Shown: in pieces, positions 34,162 to 44,516 of the stretch
How the letters are laid out: every line of letters starts with the position of its first letter
How positions within the stretch are numbered: position 1 is the first letter of the stretch
Assembly (NCBI GenBank): GCA_000612485.1
Contig: CP007494.1
Span: 310,001-374,000, forward strand
Reading direction: 5' to 3'
From: Bordetella holmesii ATCC 51541
GTDB lineage: Bacteria; Pseudomonadota; Gammaproteobacteria; Burkholderiales; Burkholderiaceae_B
Length of the DNA stretch: 64,000 nucleotides
The notes under the pieces: generated by a model
The model's input: only the letters and a program-made list of their open reading frames with translations
Database searches by the model: none
What the model was told of the DNA's origin: nothing
Translations under genes and position numbers: made by a program

Positions 34162-36537
34162 ATGAAGTTCAATCACAATGCATTGCTAGTGCTTTCCGAC
34201 AGTCTGGAAGCCGGCCGTCCCGCCTCCCAGGCCGTGCAAGCCCTGGCGCAAGCCATCGCCGAAAGAGGGTTTATCGTCCAGCAGGCCGCCAACCTGCAAG
34301 CAGGTCAGACTTACATTCAGCAAAGCCCTCACTACAGCTTCATCGCGATTCTCTGGGACAGCGCCAACACGGCCATCGTCAAAGAGTGCGAAGCACTGGT
34401 GCAGAAGATCCGTGAGCGTAACGCCACGGTGCCGGTGTTTCTGCTCTCCGAAGCCGAAGCCGTCAATGGCATCCCCGTCGCGGTACTGAAGGAAGTCACC
34501 GAGTACGTCTATCTGTACTCCGAGACCCCGGAGTTCACCGCCAACCGTGTCTACACTGCGGTGCACCGTTACGCAGAAACCCTGCTGCCGCCTTACTTCG
34601 GCACCCTGAAAAACTTCACCGAGGACGGCGATTACTACTGGGACTGCCCCGGGCACATGGGTGGCATGGCCTACCTCAAGCACCCGGTCGGCGTGGAATT
34701 CATCAATTTCTTTGGTGAAAACATGATGCGCGCCGACATCGGCGTGGCGACCGCCGAAATGGGCGACTATCTGGTTCACGCCGGCCCGCCCAAGCAATCC
34801 GAGGAAATTGCCGCCGAACTCTTCGGTGCCAAGTGGACGTTCTACGGTGTGGCCGGGTCGTCGGGTTCGAACCGCATCGTGGCGCAGGGTGCCGTGGGCG
34901 CCAATGAAATCGCCGTGGTGGACCGCAACTGCCACAAATCCCTCAATCACGGCCTGACGTTGTCGCAAGCTCGTCCGGTGTATCTGACGCCCAGCCGCAA
35001 CGGCTACGGTCTGATCGGCCCCATTCCGGCAGAGCGCCTGAGCAAAGACAGCGTCCGAAAACTCATCGACGACAGCGCGCTGACCAAGGATGCGGTCAGC
35101 CGCGACCCCAGCTACGCCGTGGTCACGAACTGCACCTACGACGGCTTCATCTACAACGTGAATCAAGTCGTCGGCCAGCTTAGCGAAAGCGTGCCGCGCA
35201 TCCATTTTGACGAGGCATGGTATGCCTACGCCAAATTCCACCCGCTCTACCGTGGCCGCTTTGCCATGGACGTGGCCGATGACCCGCCCAATCGTCCGAC
35301 CCTGTTCGCGGTGCAATCCACGCACAAGATGTTGCCGGCGTTGTCCATGACATCGATGACCCACATCAAACCGAGCGACCGCGCACCGCTGGACTTTGAC
35401 GATTTCAACGATTCGTTCATGATGCACGGCACCACCTCGCCGTTCTATCCCATCATCGCCTCGATCGACGTGGCCGTTGCCATGATGCAGGGAGAAGCCG
35501 GCTACTCGCTCGTGCAAGAATCCATCGAAGAAGCAATTGCCTTCCGCCAGGCGGTGGTCAATGTCAAAGAAGAACTCGCCGAAGTCGATGGCGAGTCCTC
35601 ATGGTTCTTCGACGTCCTGCAACCCACCCAGGTCAAGGATCCGGCCAGTGGCAAGGTGCAAGCTTTCCATAAGGCCTCCATCGAACTGCTGAGCCAGACC
35701 CCCGATTTGTGGACGCTCAAACCAGGCGACGCGTGGCACGGTTTTTCCGATGCGGACATTGGCCAGGCCGATTGCATGCTCGACCCGGTCAAGGTCAGCA
35801 TCACCTGCCCGGGGATCACCCCCGACGGCAAACACCTGCCTCAGGGTATTCCGGGCAGCATCGTCAGCAAGTTCCTGGACGACCGCCGCATCGAGGTTGC
35901 CCGCACCGGCGACTACACGCTCCTCATTCTCTTCTCGGTGGGTATCACCAAGGGCAAGTGGGGCACGCTGATCGAAAGCCTGCTGACCTTCAAGAAGCTC
36001 TATGACACGGGCGCCAAGGCGATCGATGCCATTCCTTCGCTGGCCCACGCGTCGCCCAAGTACGCCGCGATGACGCTCAAAGAGTTGTGCCAGCACATGC
36101 ACGACAGCATGCAGGAGCTGGACCTGATGAAGCACAGCAGCGATGCGGTCAGCTCCATCCCCGAGCCTGTGCTCACCCCGGCCGAGGCCTATCAGAAGGT
36201 TGTGCGCTACCAGACCGAACGCGTCAAGGTAGCGGATTTCGCCAATCGTATCGCCGCCAGCATGCTGGTGCCCTACCCTCCGGGTATTCCGGTTCTGATG
36301 CCGGGAGAACGTCTGCCCGCCGATGACACGGGTATCACCGGCTATCTCGAAGCGCTGCAGGAATTCGACAAGCGCTTCCCGGGCTTCGAACACGAAATCC
36401 AGGGCGTGAGCATCGATCAGAACGGCGACTACTGGGTTCGCGCCGTCGTGGAAGAGGCGCGCAAGCCGCAGCCCGTGCCCAAGCACATCAGCTTCAAGAG
36501 CCACCGCGTCTCTTCCATCAAGAAGGGACGGCAATAG
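34162..36537 (+). CDS. Orn/Lys/Arg decarboxylase (class-I, PLP-dependent; arginine-decarboxylase-like)
   Basis: The 791-residue protein has the N-terminal wing/receiver-like domain (residues 1-130), a fold-type-I PLP domain and the C-terminal Orn/DAP/Arg decarboxylase domain. The PLP-binding lysine is at about residue 389 in QSTHKMLPALSM; DEAWYAYAKFHPLY supplies the cofactor-contact Asp. The Lys position and total length are nearer to biodegradative arginine decarboxylase AdiA (Lys386) than to the shorter lysine or ornithine enzymes, but the substrate cannot be settled. The reaction consumes a proton, releases CO2 and forms an amine, raising cytoplasmic pH. Antiporters on both sides form the matching exchange system. 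The ATG at 34162 is chosen over the in-frame alternative 11 codons upstream by alignment to the family start. Confidence 0.87.
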   Translation: MKFNHNALLVLSDSLEAGRPASQAVQALAQAIAERGFIVQQAANLQAGQTYIQQSPHYSFIAILWDSANTAIVKECEALVQKIRERNATVPVFLLSEAEAVNGIPVAVLKEVTEYVYLYSETPEFTANRVYTAVHRYAETLLPPYFGTLKNFTEDGDYYWDCPGHMGGMAYLKHPVGVEFINFFGENMMRADIGVATAEMGDYLVHAGPPKQSEEIAAELFGAKWTFYGVAGSSGSNRIVAQGAVGANEIAVVDRNCHKSLNHGLTLSQARPVYLTPSRNGYGLIGPIPAERLSKDSVRKLIDDSALTKDAVSRDPSYAVVTNCTYDGFIYNVNQVVGQLSESVPRIHFDEAWYAYAKFHPLYRGRFAMDVADDPPNRPTLFAVQSTHKMLPALSMTSMTHIKPSDRAPLDFDDFNDSFMMHGTTSPFYPIIASIDVAVAMMQGEAGYSLVQESIEEAIAFRQAVVNVKEELAEVDGESSWFFDVLQPTQVKDPASGKVQAFHKASIELLSQTPDLWTLKPGDAWHGFSDADIGQADCMLDPVKVSITCPGITPDGKHLPQGIPGSIVSKFLDDRRIEVARTGDYTLLILFSVGITKGKWGTLIESLLTFKKLYDTGAKAIDAIPSLAHASPKYAAMTLKELCQHMHDSMQELDLMKHSSDAVSSIPEPVLTPAEAYQKVVRYQTERVKVADFANRIAASMLVPYPPGIPVLMPGERLPADDTGITGYLEALQEFDKRFPGFEHEIQGVSIDQNGDYWVRAVVEEARKPQPVPKHISFKSHRVSSIKKGRQ

Positions 36538-36544
36538 AGCGGGG

Positions 36545-36571
36545 TGCCGCCCGGGCCTGACCCGGGCGGCA
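36545..36571 (+). terminator. GC hairpin between decarboxylase and second antiporter
   Basis: TGCCGCCCGGG-CCTGA-CCCGGGCGGCA is a perfect 11-pair stem with a five-base loop, starting eight bases after the decarboxylase stop and ending 28 bases before the next ATG. There is no T-run, so it may attenuate or stabilise an internal mRNA end rather than fully terminate. Confidence 0.55.
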
Positions 36572-36599
36572 TGGTCTCCTCCATCGCAAGGCAACGAAA

Positions 36600-38108
36600 A
36601 TGACTGATAAAACTCAAGCAAGTACAAGTACCGACGCCAGCTCCGGCTCGGCCGGCGCGAAACTCGGCATGTTGGCGCTCATCGCCATCGTGGTGGGGTC
36701 GATGCTGGGTGGCGGCGTCTACAGCCTGCCGCAAAATACCGCCGCCACCTCGGCCGTCGGTCCGGTCGTCATCGCGTGGATCATCGCGGGCATCGGCGTT
36801 TACTTTATTGCCAATGCATTCCGCATGCTCTCCGACCTGCGCCCAGACCTGCATGCCGGGGTCTATATGTACGCGCAGGAAGGTTTCGGGTCTTTCATAG
36901 GTTTTAACGTGGCCTGGGGCTACTGGTTGATGACCTGCTTTGGCAACGTCGCCTTCGCGGTCATCCTCATGGACGCTTTCGACCAGATCTTCCCTGGCGT
37001 GTTCACCAACGGCAACAACCTGAACTCGATCATCTGCGGCTCCATCCTCATCTGGGGCTACAACTATCTGGTGCTGTCCGGGACCAAGGTGGCCGGCTTC
37101 GTCAACACGGTGGGCACGATCGCCAAGCTGGTTCCCCTGGTGGCATTCGTCCTCCTGCTGGGTCTGCTGATCGACTATTCCCAACTGCTCGACAACGTCT
37201 GGGGCAATGCACCGCAGATCATGAGCGGCACGGGCGCAGCCGCCACGCCGGTCTCGTTCACGGCGCAAATCATGGCTCCCATGACGGTGACACTGTGGGC
37301 GTTCATCGGCGTAGAAGGCGCGGTGGTCCTGTCGGGCCGCGCCCGCAATCGCAGCGACGTGGGCAAAGCCACGCTGCTGGGTTTTCTGGCGGCCTTGATC
37401 ATCTACATCCTGCTGTCCGTTCTGCCGTTTGGCGCCATGACGCAGCCCGAACTTGCTCAGGTCGCCAATCCGTCGACCTCGGGTGTGCTCGAGCACGTCG
37501 TCGGCGCGCAATGGGGCAGTTGGCTGATGGATCTGGGGCTGATCATCTCGGTGCTGGCCGGCTGGCTGGCATGGACCATGCTTTGCGCAGAAATCCCGAT
37601 GGCTGCAGGCCAGAACGGCGCCTTTCCCAAGGCGTTTGCCCGTACGAACAAGAACGAGGCAGCAACCGTGTCGCTGTGGATAAGCAGCGGCGTGATGCAG
37701 GCAGCCATGCTGTTGGTTTATTTCTCCAACAATGCCTGGAACACGATGTACAACATCAGCGCGCTGATGGTGGTGCCTGCCTACATCACCACCACGCTCT
37801 ACATGACCAAGCTGTGCCTGACGCATGAATACAAGAAGTATTCCAACAAGGGCATGACACTCGGTCTGACAAGCGGCGTGATGGGCGTGCTGTTCTGCCT
37901 GTTCATCCTCTATGCCAGCGCGCTCAACTACCTGGCTCTGGTGCCCGTGCTGCTGACTTGCGGTCTTCCGGTCTTCATCTGGTCGCGCAAGGAAAAGAAG
38001 GACGGCAAGCCCATGTTCGTGGGTCTGGAAAAACTCTACGTGGCCATCCTGTTGGTCGCCGACGTTATCGTGTTCTGGCTGCTTTACACCGGCAAGATCA
38101 CGCTCTAG
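36600..38108 (+). CDS. Basic amino acid/polyamine antiporter, APC superfamily (copy 2)
   Basis: A 502-residue paralogue of the carrier at 32626, with a longer polar N terminus (MTDKTQASTSTDASSGSAGA). The same APA signatures are present: VGSMLGGGVYSLPQNTAATS, LWAFIGVEGAVVLSGRARNR, GWLAWTMLCAEIPMAAGQNG. By eye, more than half the residues are the same in the two carriers. The pair may differ in substrate (for example amino acid/amine versus amino acid/amino acid exchange) or be a gene-dosage duplication. It lies 62 bases after the decarboxylase, separated by a strong hairpin, and ends before an inverted-repeat terminator. Confidence 0.86.
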   Translation: MTDKTQASTSTDASSGSAGAKLGMLALIAIVVGSMLGGGVYSLPQNTAATSAVGPVVIAWIIAGIGVYFIANAFRMLSDLRPDLHAGVYMYAQEGFGSFIGFNVAWGYWLMTCFGNVAFAVILMDAFDQIFPGVFTNGNNLNSIICGSILIWGYNYLVLSGTKVAGFVNTVGTIAKLVPLVAFVLLLGLLIDYSQLLDNVWGNAPQIMSGTGAAATPVSFTAQIMAPMTVTLWAFIGVEGAVVLSGRARNRSDVGKATLLGFLAALIIYILLSVLPFGAMTQPELAQVANPSTSGVLEHVVGAQWGSWLMDLGLIISVLAGWLAWTMLCAEIPMAAGQNGAFPKAFARTNKNEAATVSLWISSGVMQAAMLLVYFSNNAWNTMYNISALMVVPAYITTTLYMTKLCLTHEYKKYSNKGMTLGLTSGVMGVLFCLFILYASALNYLALVPVLLTCGLPVFIWSRKEKKDGKPMFVGLEKLYVAILLVADVIVFWLLYTGKITL

Positions 38109-38133
38109 GCGCATCGAAAAGCATTGAGCGGAC

Positions 38134-38166
38134 GAAGGCCCGGTTTTGTACAAAGACCGGGCCTTC
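38134..38166 (+). terminator. Probable terminator after the second antiporter
   Basis: GAAGGCCCGGT and ACCGGGCCTTC are perfect 11-base arms around TTTGTACAAAG, which can itself extend the stem. It lies 26 bases beyond the antiporter stop. The T-run is short. Confidence 0.65.
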
Positions 38167-38257
38167 TCGCTGACGGGCGCCTGGCCCTCTTCCCCACGTA
38201 TACCACGCGGCGCGCTGTCTGCCATGACGCCCCGCGGCTCCTTCCTGCATCACGCAC

Positions 38258-38479
38258 ATGACACGCTACTGCACATTGTTTGGTCTTTTTCTGCTGGGCG
38301 CCTCCGCCACGCAGGCCGCGGAGTTCACACCCAATGGCAGCCTGAGCCTGACGCAGACCTTTTATGGCGACTCCGGCAACTATCAGACCACCAACTCCCA
38401 CCCTTCTGCGGTGCTGAACTACCAGTTCTCTCCGAAATGGAGCATCGACCTGGAGTGGGATCGTTCCTGGAACCGCTAC
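38258..38479 (+). pseudogene. Truncated outer-membrane porin-like protein, cut by an IS element
   Basis: Only 74 codons remain: a signal peptide (MTRYCTLFGLFLLGASATQA) and two or three amphipathic strands (EFTPNGSLSLTQTFYGD, SAVLNYQFSPKWSIDLEW). The pattern resembles the start of KdgM/oligogalacturonate-type or other small beta-barrel porins; the family call is weak. The stop codon TGA at 38480-38482 is the first triplet of the insertion sequence. No continuation of the barrel was found on the other side of the IS, so sequence has been lost as well as interrupted. Confidence 0.6.
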
Positions 38480-38533
38480 TGACCTGCTCCCCGTGATTAG
38501 TACGAAATCGATGTAGAGTCCGTTCCCAAAGGA

Positions 38534-38800
38534 ATGGCAATGAAGAAACGATTTACGGAAGAGCAAATCATCGGCGTGCTCAAGGAAGCCGATGCAGGTG
38601 CCAAGCCCGCAGAGTTGTGCCGCAAGCACGGAATCTCCGAGGCAACGTACTACAACTGGAAGGCGAAGTTCGGTGGCATGACGGTGTCGGACGCTCAGAG
38701 GCTCAAGGAGCTGGAGCAGGAGAACAACAAGCTCAAGAAGCTGTTGGCCGAGTCGATGCTGGACAAGGCGGCGCTTCAGGATCTGCTAAGCCGAAAGTAG
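38534..38800 (+). CDS. IS3-family transposase OrfA
   Basis: The 88-residue protein has the Tnp_1 helix-turn-helix (MKKRFTEEQIIGVLKEADAG, LCRKHGISEATYYNWKAKFG) followed by a leucine-zipper-like coiled coil (LKELEQENNKLKKLLAESML). It ends DLLSRK and is full length for IS3 orfA. The orfB frame overlaps its end at -1, and the CCGAAAG at the overlap is a plausible slippage site for the OrfAB fusion. Confidence 0.88.
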   Translation: MAMKKRFTEEQIIGVLKEADAGAKPAELCRKHGISEATYYNWKAKFGGMTVSDAQRLKELEQENNKLKKLLAESMLDKAALQDLLSRK

Positions 38801-39393
38801 TCAGCCCGCAGGCCAAACGCGAGGCGGTCAGGACATTAATGACCGAGCGCGTGGTTCGCCCAGCGGCAATCGCGCCGAATCAGAGTTGGTCAATGGACTT
38901 TGTGGCCGACGGCCTAGCCTATGGCCGCCGATTCCGCTGTTTGACTATCGTCGATGACTACACTCGCGAATGCCTGGCCATCGAGGTCGATACGTCGTTG
39001 CCGGGACTGCGTGTTGCCATGGTGCTGCAACGGCTGGCGGAGATGCGTGGCCTGCCGCGATCTATTACCGTGGACAACGGGCCAGAGTTCGCCGGAAGAG
39101 CCTTGGACGCCTGGGCCTACCAAGCAGGCGTAAAGCTGTCGTTTATTCGGCCGGGTAAGCCGGTGGAGAACGCTTATATCGAAAGTTTCAACGGCAAGTT
39201 CCGCGACGAATGCCTTAACGAGCACTGGTTCTTGTCCCTGCGACAGGCTAAAAGCTTGATCGAAAACTGGCGAGTCGAGTACAACACCGATCGGCCTCAC
39301 AGCGCGCTCGGATATTTAACGCCGGCGCAATTCGTGCAGGCTCATCAGAAAGAAGGTCTTTTACCCCTGGGCTCTATGTCGGTGCCGTACTAA
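38780..39393 (+). pseudogene. IS3-family transposase OrfB with internal deletion
   Basis: The frame begins KPKVVSPQAKREAVRTLMTE then jumps directly to PAAIAPNQSWSMDFVADGLA. It lacks the roughly 90 residues (HTH_21 region, SERRAC... to the start of the rve domain) that normally lie between. The catalytic core is complete: first Asp in SMDFVAD, second in TVDNGPEF, and Glu in NAYIESFNGK exactly 35 residues after the second Asp (DD35E). The C terminus has the usual YNTDRPHSALGYLTP. The junction is in frame, so a shortened protein could be made, but loss of the region before the core should abolish normal transposition. Confidence 0.8.
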
Positions 39394-39408
39394 ATCTGGG
39401 GGCAGGTC

Positions 39409-39438
39409 AAATTCCGACATCAATGAAATTCGACATCA
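39409..39438. repeat. Short direct repeat next to the IS right end
   Basis: AAATTCCGACATCA (39409-39422) and AAATTCGACATCA (39426-39438) are near-identical direct repeats sharing the last base of the IS. They could be the remains of another element's end or an insertion hot spot; too short to assign. Confidence 0.35.
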
Positions 39439-39497
39439 GCTGAATGCCACATCGAGTCAATATCACCCAGCCAATATGTAACAATCCAGCCCTCCCC

Positions 39498-39552
39498 CTT
39501 GAAGCCTGCCGAGTCATCCCTATAATTAGCACTCGTCGCTGGCGAGTGCTAA
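39498..39552 (+). promoter_or_regulatory. groESL promoter with CIRCE operator and heat-shock sigma overlap
   Basis: TTAGCACTC (39526-39534), nine bases, then GAGTGCTAA (39544-39552) is a perfect CIRCE element, the HrcA repressor site. Directly before it are TATAAT (39521-39526) and TTGAAG (39499-39504) 16 bases apart, a sigma-70-like promoter. The same stretch reads CTTGAA (39498) then CCCTATAA, close to the sigma-32 consensus CTTGAA/CCCCAT-T. Dual control by HrcA and RpoH is inferred. It lies 57-111 bases upstream of groES. Confidence 0.85.
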
Positions 39553-39608
39553 CAGCCCTCCCGCGCCAACTACCGATCAATCTTCTAGTTATCCAACAGG
39601 AGTTCCTC

Positions 39609-41562
<1,954 letters not shown>

Positions 41563-41624
41563 GTCCCGCCTCTCTGTCCTGGAGCGCCGCGTACCTTCGC
41601 CACGCGGTTCTCCGGTTGCTATCA

Positions 41625-41656
41625 GAACCCCCGGTTCATCGCCGGGGTTTTGTTTT
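41625..41656 (+). terminator. Intrinsic terminator of groESL
   Basis: GAACCCCCGG-TTCATCG-CCGGGGTTTTGTTTT: a GC-rich stem of six or more pairs with a seven-base loop and a T-rich tail, 62 bases after the groEL stop. Confidence 0.88.
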
Positions 41657-41722
41657 GTGGGCGGCTTGCATGCGGCCCCACTTTGATGCCTACAATGGGT
41701 CTGACACTTCCGGAGGGGCCAG

Positions 41723-42640
41723 ATGCGTTTTCCCACATTGCTGCGAATTTGCCATCCGAGAGAATTGGCCGGGCTGTTGATGGATTCGGCCAGGCAATGG
41801 TCGCGCCACCGCGCCGCCAGCAAGGGGGCTGCGCTGGCGCTGTATATGGTGTTTTCGCTGGCGCCGATGCTGATTCTGGTCATTGCCGTGGCAGGCGCGT
41901 TTTTTGGTGAAGAAGCGGTGCGCTCGGAGTTGTTCGATCAGGTGCGCGACCTGACGGGCGAACGCGGGGCCGAGGTGATTCAGACCGTTTTGGCCAGCGC
42001 ACATCAGTCGGGCAAGGGTTGGGTTGCGGCGTTGCTGTCGGTCGGGGTGTTGATTTTCAGTGCGACGACGGCTTTTTCGGAGCTTAAAGCCAGCCTGGAT
42101 GAACTCTGGGAAGTCGAACCCGACACCTCGGGTGGTATTCAGGGATTGGTGCGCAGCCGTGTGCTGTCGTTTGGACTCGTGCTGGTGCTGGCCTGCTTTC
42201 TGTTGTTCTCGCTGATGGTCAATGCAGCGATGGGCGTGGCCCGAGGCTATTACGGCGAGATCTGGAGTAATTCGCTGGTGGCGATGGTGGGCGACTGGCT
42301 GGCCAATCTGTTTTCGTTCGCGGTAGTAACAGCGCTGTTTGCCGTGATTTTCAAGCTGCTGCCCTCGGTGTCGGTGCTTTGGCGCCATGTGATCCCGGGC
42401 GCGGTGGTGACCGCCGCACTGTTTCTGCTGGGCAAGTGGGGGATCGGCCTTTATTTGGGCCGCGGCGGCGTGGCTTCGGCCTATGGCGCGGCGGGTTCGC
42501 TCATCGCGCTTTTGATCTGGATTTACTATTCGGCGCAGATTTTTTTCTTTGGCGCGGTGGTGACCCGGCAATACGCGGTGCGCGCCCAGCGCCTGGAGGC
42601 CGGTGAGCCGTTGACGCCGTCCGCGCAGCCCGGACACTGA
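41723..42640 (+). CDS. YihY/virulence-factor-BrkB-family inner-membrane protein
   Basis: The 305-residue protein has about six membrane helices and the YihY/BrkB pattern: SKGAALALYMVFSLAPMLIL, LLSVGVLIFSATTAFSELKA with the conserved LD(E)LW, FKLLPSVSVLWRHVIPGAVV, and YGAAGSLIALLIWIYYSAQI. It was once annotated as ribonuclease BN, but that activity belongs to another protein; BrkB was named for serum resistance in Bordetella pertussis. The molecular function is unsettled. It stands alone between groESL and dgkA. Confidence 0.85.
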   Translation: MRFPTLLRICHPRELAGLLMDSARQWSRHRAASKGAALALYMVFSLAPMLILVIAVAGAFFGEEAVRSELFDQVRDLTGERGAEVIQTVLASAHQSGKGWVAALLSVGVLIFSATTAFSELKASLDELWEVEPDTSGGIQGLVRSRVLSFGLVLVLACFLLFSLMVNAAMGVARGYYGEIWSNSLVAMVGDWLANLFSFAVVTALFAVIFKLLPSVSVLWRHVIPGAVVTAALFLLGKWGIGLYLGRGGVASAYGAAGSLIALLIWIYYSAQIFFFGAVVTRQYAVRAQRLEAGEPLTPSAQPGH

Positions 42641-42738
42641 TTCCTGCACCGGGAAAGCCTTCCGCACTTGCGCGGCCACGATACGGGCGACACCTGAATC
42701 TGTTAAAAAGCGGCAGACCCGATTCCCCGTATCGCTTT

Positions 42739-43131
42739 ATGACTCCACATCCTTCGCCTTACAAGAGCACCGGCGGCCTGCGCCGCATCCTCAACGCCTT
42801 GCGCTACTCGTGGCAGGGCCTGAAGGCGGCCGTCAAGTACGAGGCGGCGTTTCGCCAGGAGCTTGCCCTGGCGGTGCTGCTCATTCCAGCCGCGTTTTTT
42901 CTGGGGCGCACCACCGACGAAGTCTTCATGCTTATTGCTTCGGTCGTGCTGGTGCTGGTGGTGGAGCTGATCAATTCGGCCATCGAAGCCTTGGCCGATG
43001 CACTGTCGGTCGAGACGCATCCACTTCTGGGGCGCGCCAAGGATCTGGGCAGCGCCGCCGTGATGCTGATGCTGATTTTTACGGGCGCCGTCTGGGTCGC
43101 GGTGGCGATCAGCCGTTTTATCTTGAATTAA
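42739..43131 (+). CDS. dgkA: Diacylglycerol kinase
   Basis: A 130-residue integral membrane kinase that phosphorylates diacylglycerol to phosphatidate, recycling the by-product of periplasmic glucan and lipid modification. The three-helix DAGK_prokar pattern is clear: RILNALRYSWQGLKAAVKYE, AAFRQELALAVLLIPAAFFL, and the catalytic region VVELINSAIEALADALSVET, followed by AKDLGSAAVMLMLIFTGAVW. Length is normal. It is followed by the NDH-2 gene 45 bases later on the same strand. Confidence 0.93.
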   Translation: MTPHPSPYKSTGGLRRILNALRYSWQGLKAAVKYEAAFRQELALAVLLIPAAFFLGRTTDEVFMLIASVVLVLVVELINSAIEALADALSVETHPLLGRAKDLGSAAVMLMLIFTGAVWVAVAISRFILN

Positions 43132-43176
43132 GGCAGGCGTTTGCAGGTGGCAGGCATGCTTCTATACTGAAGCTCC

Positions 43177-44511
43177 ATGCCCTCTTCCGATACCTGCATG
43201 ATGCCTGCTCTCTCTGCCCCGGAACGTATCGTGATTGTCGGTGGCGGCGCTGGCGGCCTGGAGCTGGCGGCCCAACTGGGCCGCGCCTATGGCCCCGAGC
43301 GCGTTCTGCTGGTCGACAGCCGCCCTTTTCATATCTGGAAGCCGTCGCTGCATGAAGTGGCCGCCGGCACGCTGGATATCCACCAGGAAGGGCTTTCTTA
43401 TCTGATGCTGGCGCGGCTGGCGGGCTTTAGTTTCGCCCAGGGCGAGCTCACCTCGGTCGACCGGGCTGCGCGGCGTATCCGGATCGGCGCGGTCCGCGAC
43501 CCGCGCGGCCAGGAAATCCTCGGGCCGCGCGAGTTGAGTTATGGCAACCTGGTGCTGGCGGTGGGCAGCGCGTCAAATTTTTTCAACACGCCTGGTGCGG
43601 CTCAGTATGCCGTCACGCTGGATAACACCGAAAACGCCGAAGCCTTTCGGCTGACGATCCTCAAGGCCATGGCTCAGGTGGATCAGGACAAGCTGCGCAA
43701 TCCTTCGGCTCGCCTGGACCTGGTCATCGTGGGCGGCGGCGCCACCGGCGTCGAGTTGGCCGTTGAGCTGACCGAGGCCAGCCATGTCGTCAGCACCTAC
43801 GGCCTGCCGAATTTTCGAGTCGAGCGCGACATGGCCATCACCCTGGTCGAGGGTGCGCCTCGCATCCTTTCTGCCTTGCCCGAGAAGATTTCGCGCGCGG
43901 CCACCGCTCGCCTGACCGAGCTTGGTATCCGTGTGGAAACCCATTGCCGGGTGGCCGAAGTGAGCCCGGATAGTGTCAAGACGGCCGATGGCCGCAGTTT
44001 TGCGGCCTCGCTTTGCCTGTGGGCCGCCGGCATTCGCGGCCCGGACCTGCTCGCCCAATTGGGTTTGCCCTTGAACAAGGCAGGCCAATTGATCGTCAAT
44101 GAGCGCCTGGAAACCGAAGATCCTTATGTGCTGGCGCTGGGCGACTGCTGCGCGGCTCCCTGGCATGGTGAGCGTATCGTGCCGGCGCGCGCGCAAACCG
44201 CGCACCAGGAAGCCAGCTATCTGGCCCGCAAACTCGGCGCCCGCCTGGCAGGCAAGGATGAACCCCAGCAGGCGTATGTGTACCGCGACTATGGTTCGCT
44301 GGTGTCGTTGGGCCAAGGGGCAGGAGTCGGCAGCCTGATGGGCAAGCTGGCCGGACGCGGACTCTTCGTAAGCGGTACACTGGCGCGCCTGATGTACATG
44401 AGCCTGCACCTGATGCACCACCGAGCGGTGCTGGGTGTCTCGCGTACCGCCACAATGGCCTTGGCGCGCCTGTTGATGCGGCGCACCCACCCCAGGGTCA
44501 AACTGCACTGA
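43177..44511 (+). CDS. ndh: Type II NADH dehydrogenase (NDH-2)
   Basis: The 444-residue flavoprotein oxidises NADH and reduces quinone at the inner face of the membrane without pumping protons. There are two dinucleotide folds: [20 protein letters not shown] for FAD and [20 protein letters not shown] for NADH. The FAD-contact motif is VLALGDC(C)AA with the [12 protein letters not shown] helix. The C-terminal amphipathic part ([20 protein letters not shown]) is the membrane anchor typical of NDH-2. The ATG at 43177 precedes a nine-codon leader; a second ATG pair at 43198 is possible. pyrF follows after five bases. Confidence 0.88.
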   Translation: MPSSDTCMMPALSAPERIVIVGGGAGGLELAAQLGRAYGPERVLLVDSRPFHIWKPSLHEVAAGTLDIHQEGLSYLMLARLAGFSFAQGELTSVDRAARRIRIGAVRDPRGQEILGPRELSYGNLVLAVGSASNFFNTPGAAQYAVTLDNTENAEAFRLTILKAMAQVDQDKLRNPSARLDLVIVGGGATGVELAVELTEASHVVSTYGLPNFRVERDMAITLVEGAPRILSALPEKISRAATARLTELGIRVETHCRVAEVSPDSVKTADGRSFAASLCLWAAGIRGPDLLAQLGLPLNKAGQLIVNERLETEDPYVLALGDCCAAPWHGERIVPARAQTAHQEASYLARKLGARLAGKDEPQQAYVYRDYGSLVSLGQGAGVGSLMGKLAGRGLFVSGTLARLMYMSLHLMHHRAVLGVSRTATMALARLLMRRTHPRVKLH

Positions 44512-44516
44512 TCCCC

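Larger units (their letters stand above)
38480..39409 (+). mobile_element. IS3-family insertion sequence, internally deleted (930 bp)
   Basis: Terminal inverted repeats start TGACCTGC at both ends: left TGACCTGCTCCCCG, right (reverse complement) TGACCTGCCCCCAG, with a further match TAGTAC inside. Between them lie an intact orfA and the 3' two thirds of orfB in the -1 frame, the usual IS3 arrangement. About 0.25-0.3 kb of orfB is missing compared with a typical element of about 1.2 kb. Flanking bases (CTAC left, AATT right) show no target-site duplication, which suggests that a deletion or recombination took one flank after insertion. Confidence 0.85.

Noticed and set aside
36429..38225. 598-codon minus-strand open frame over the second antiporter
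   Set aside because: Antisense shadow of a membrane protein gene; no motif and no start context.
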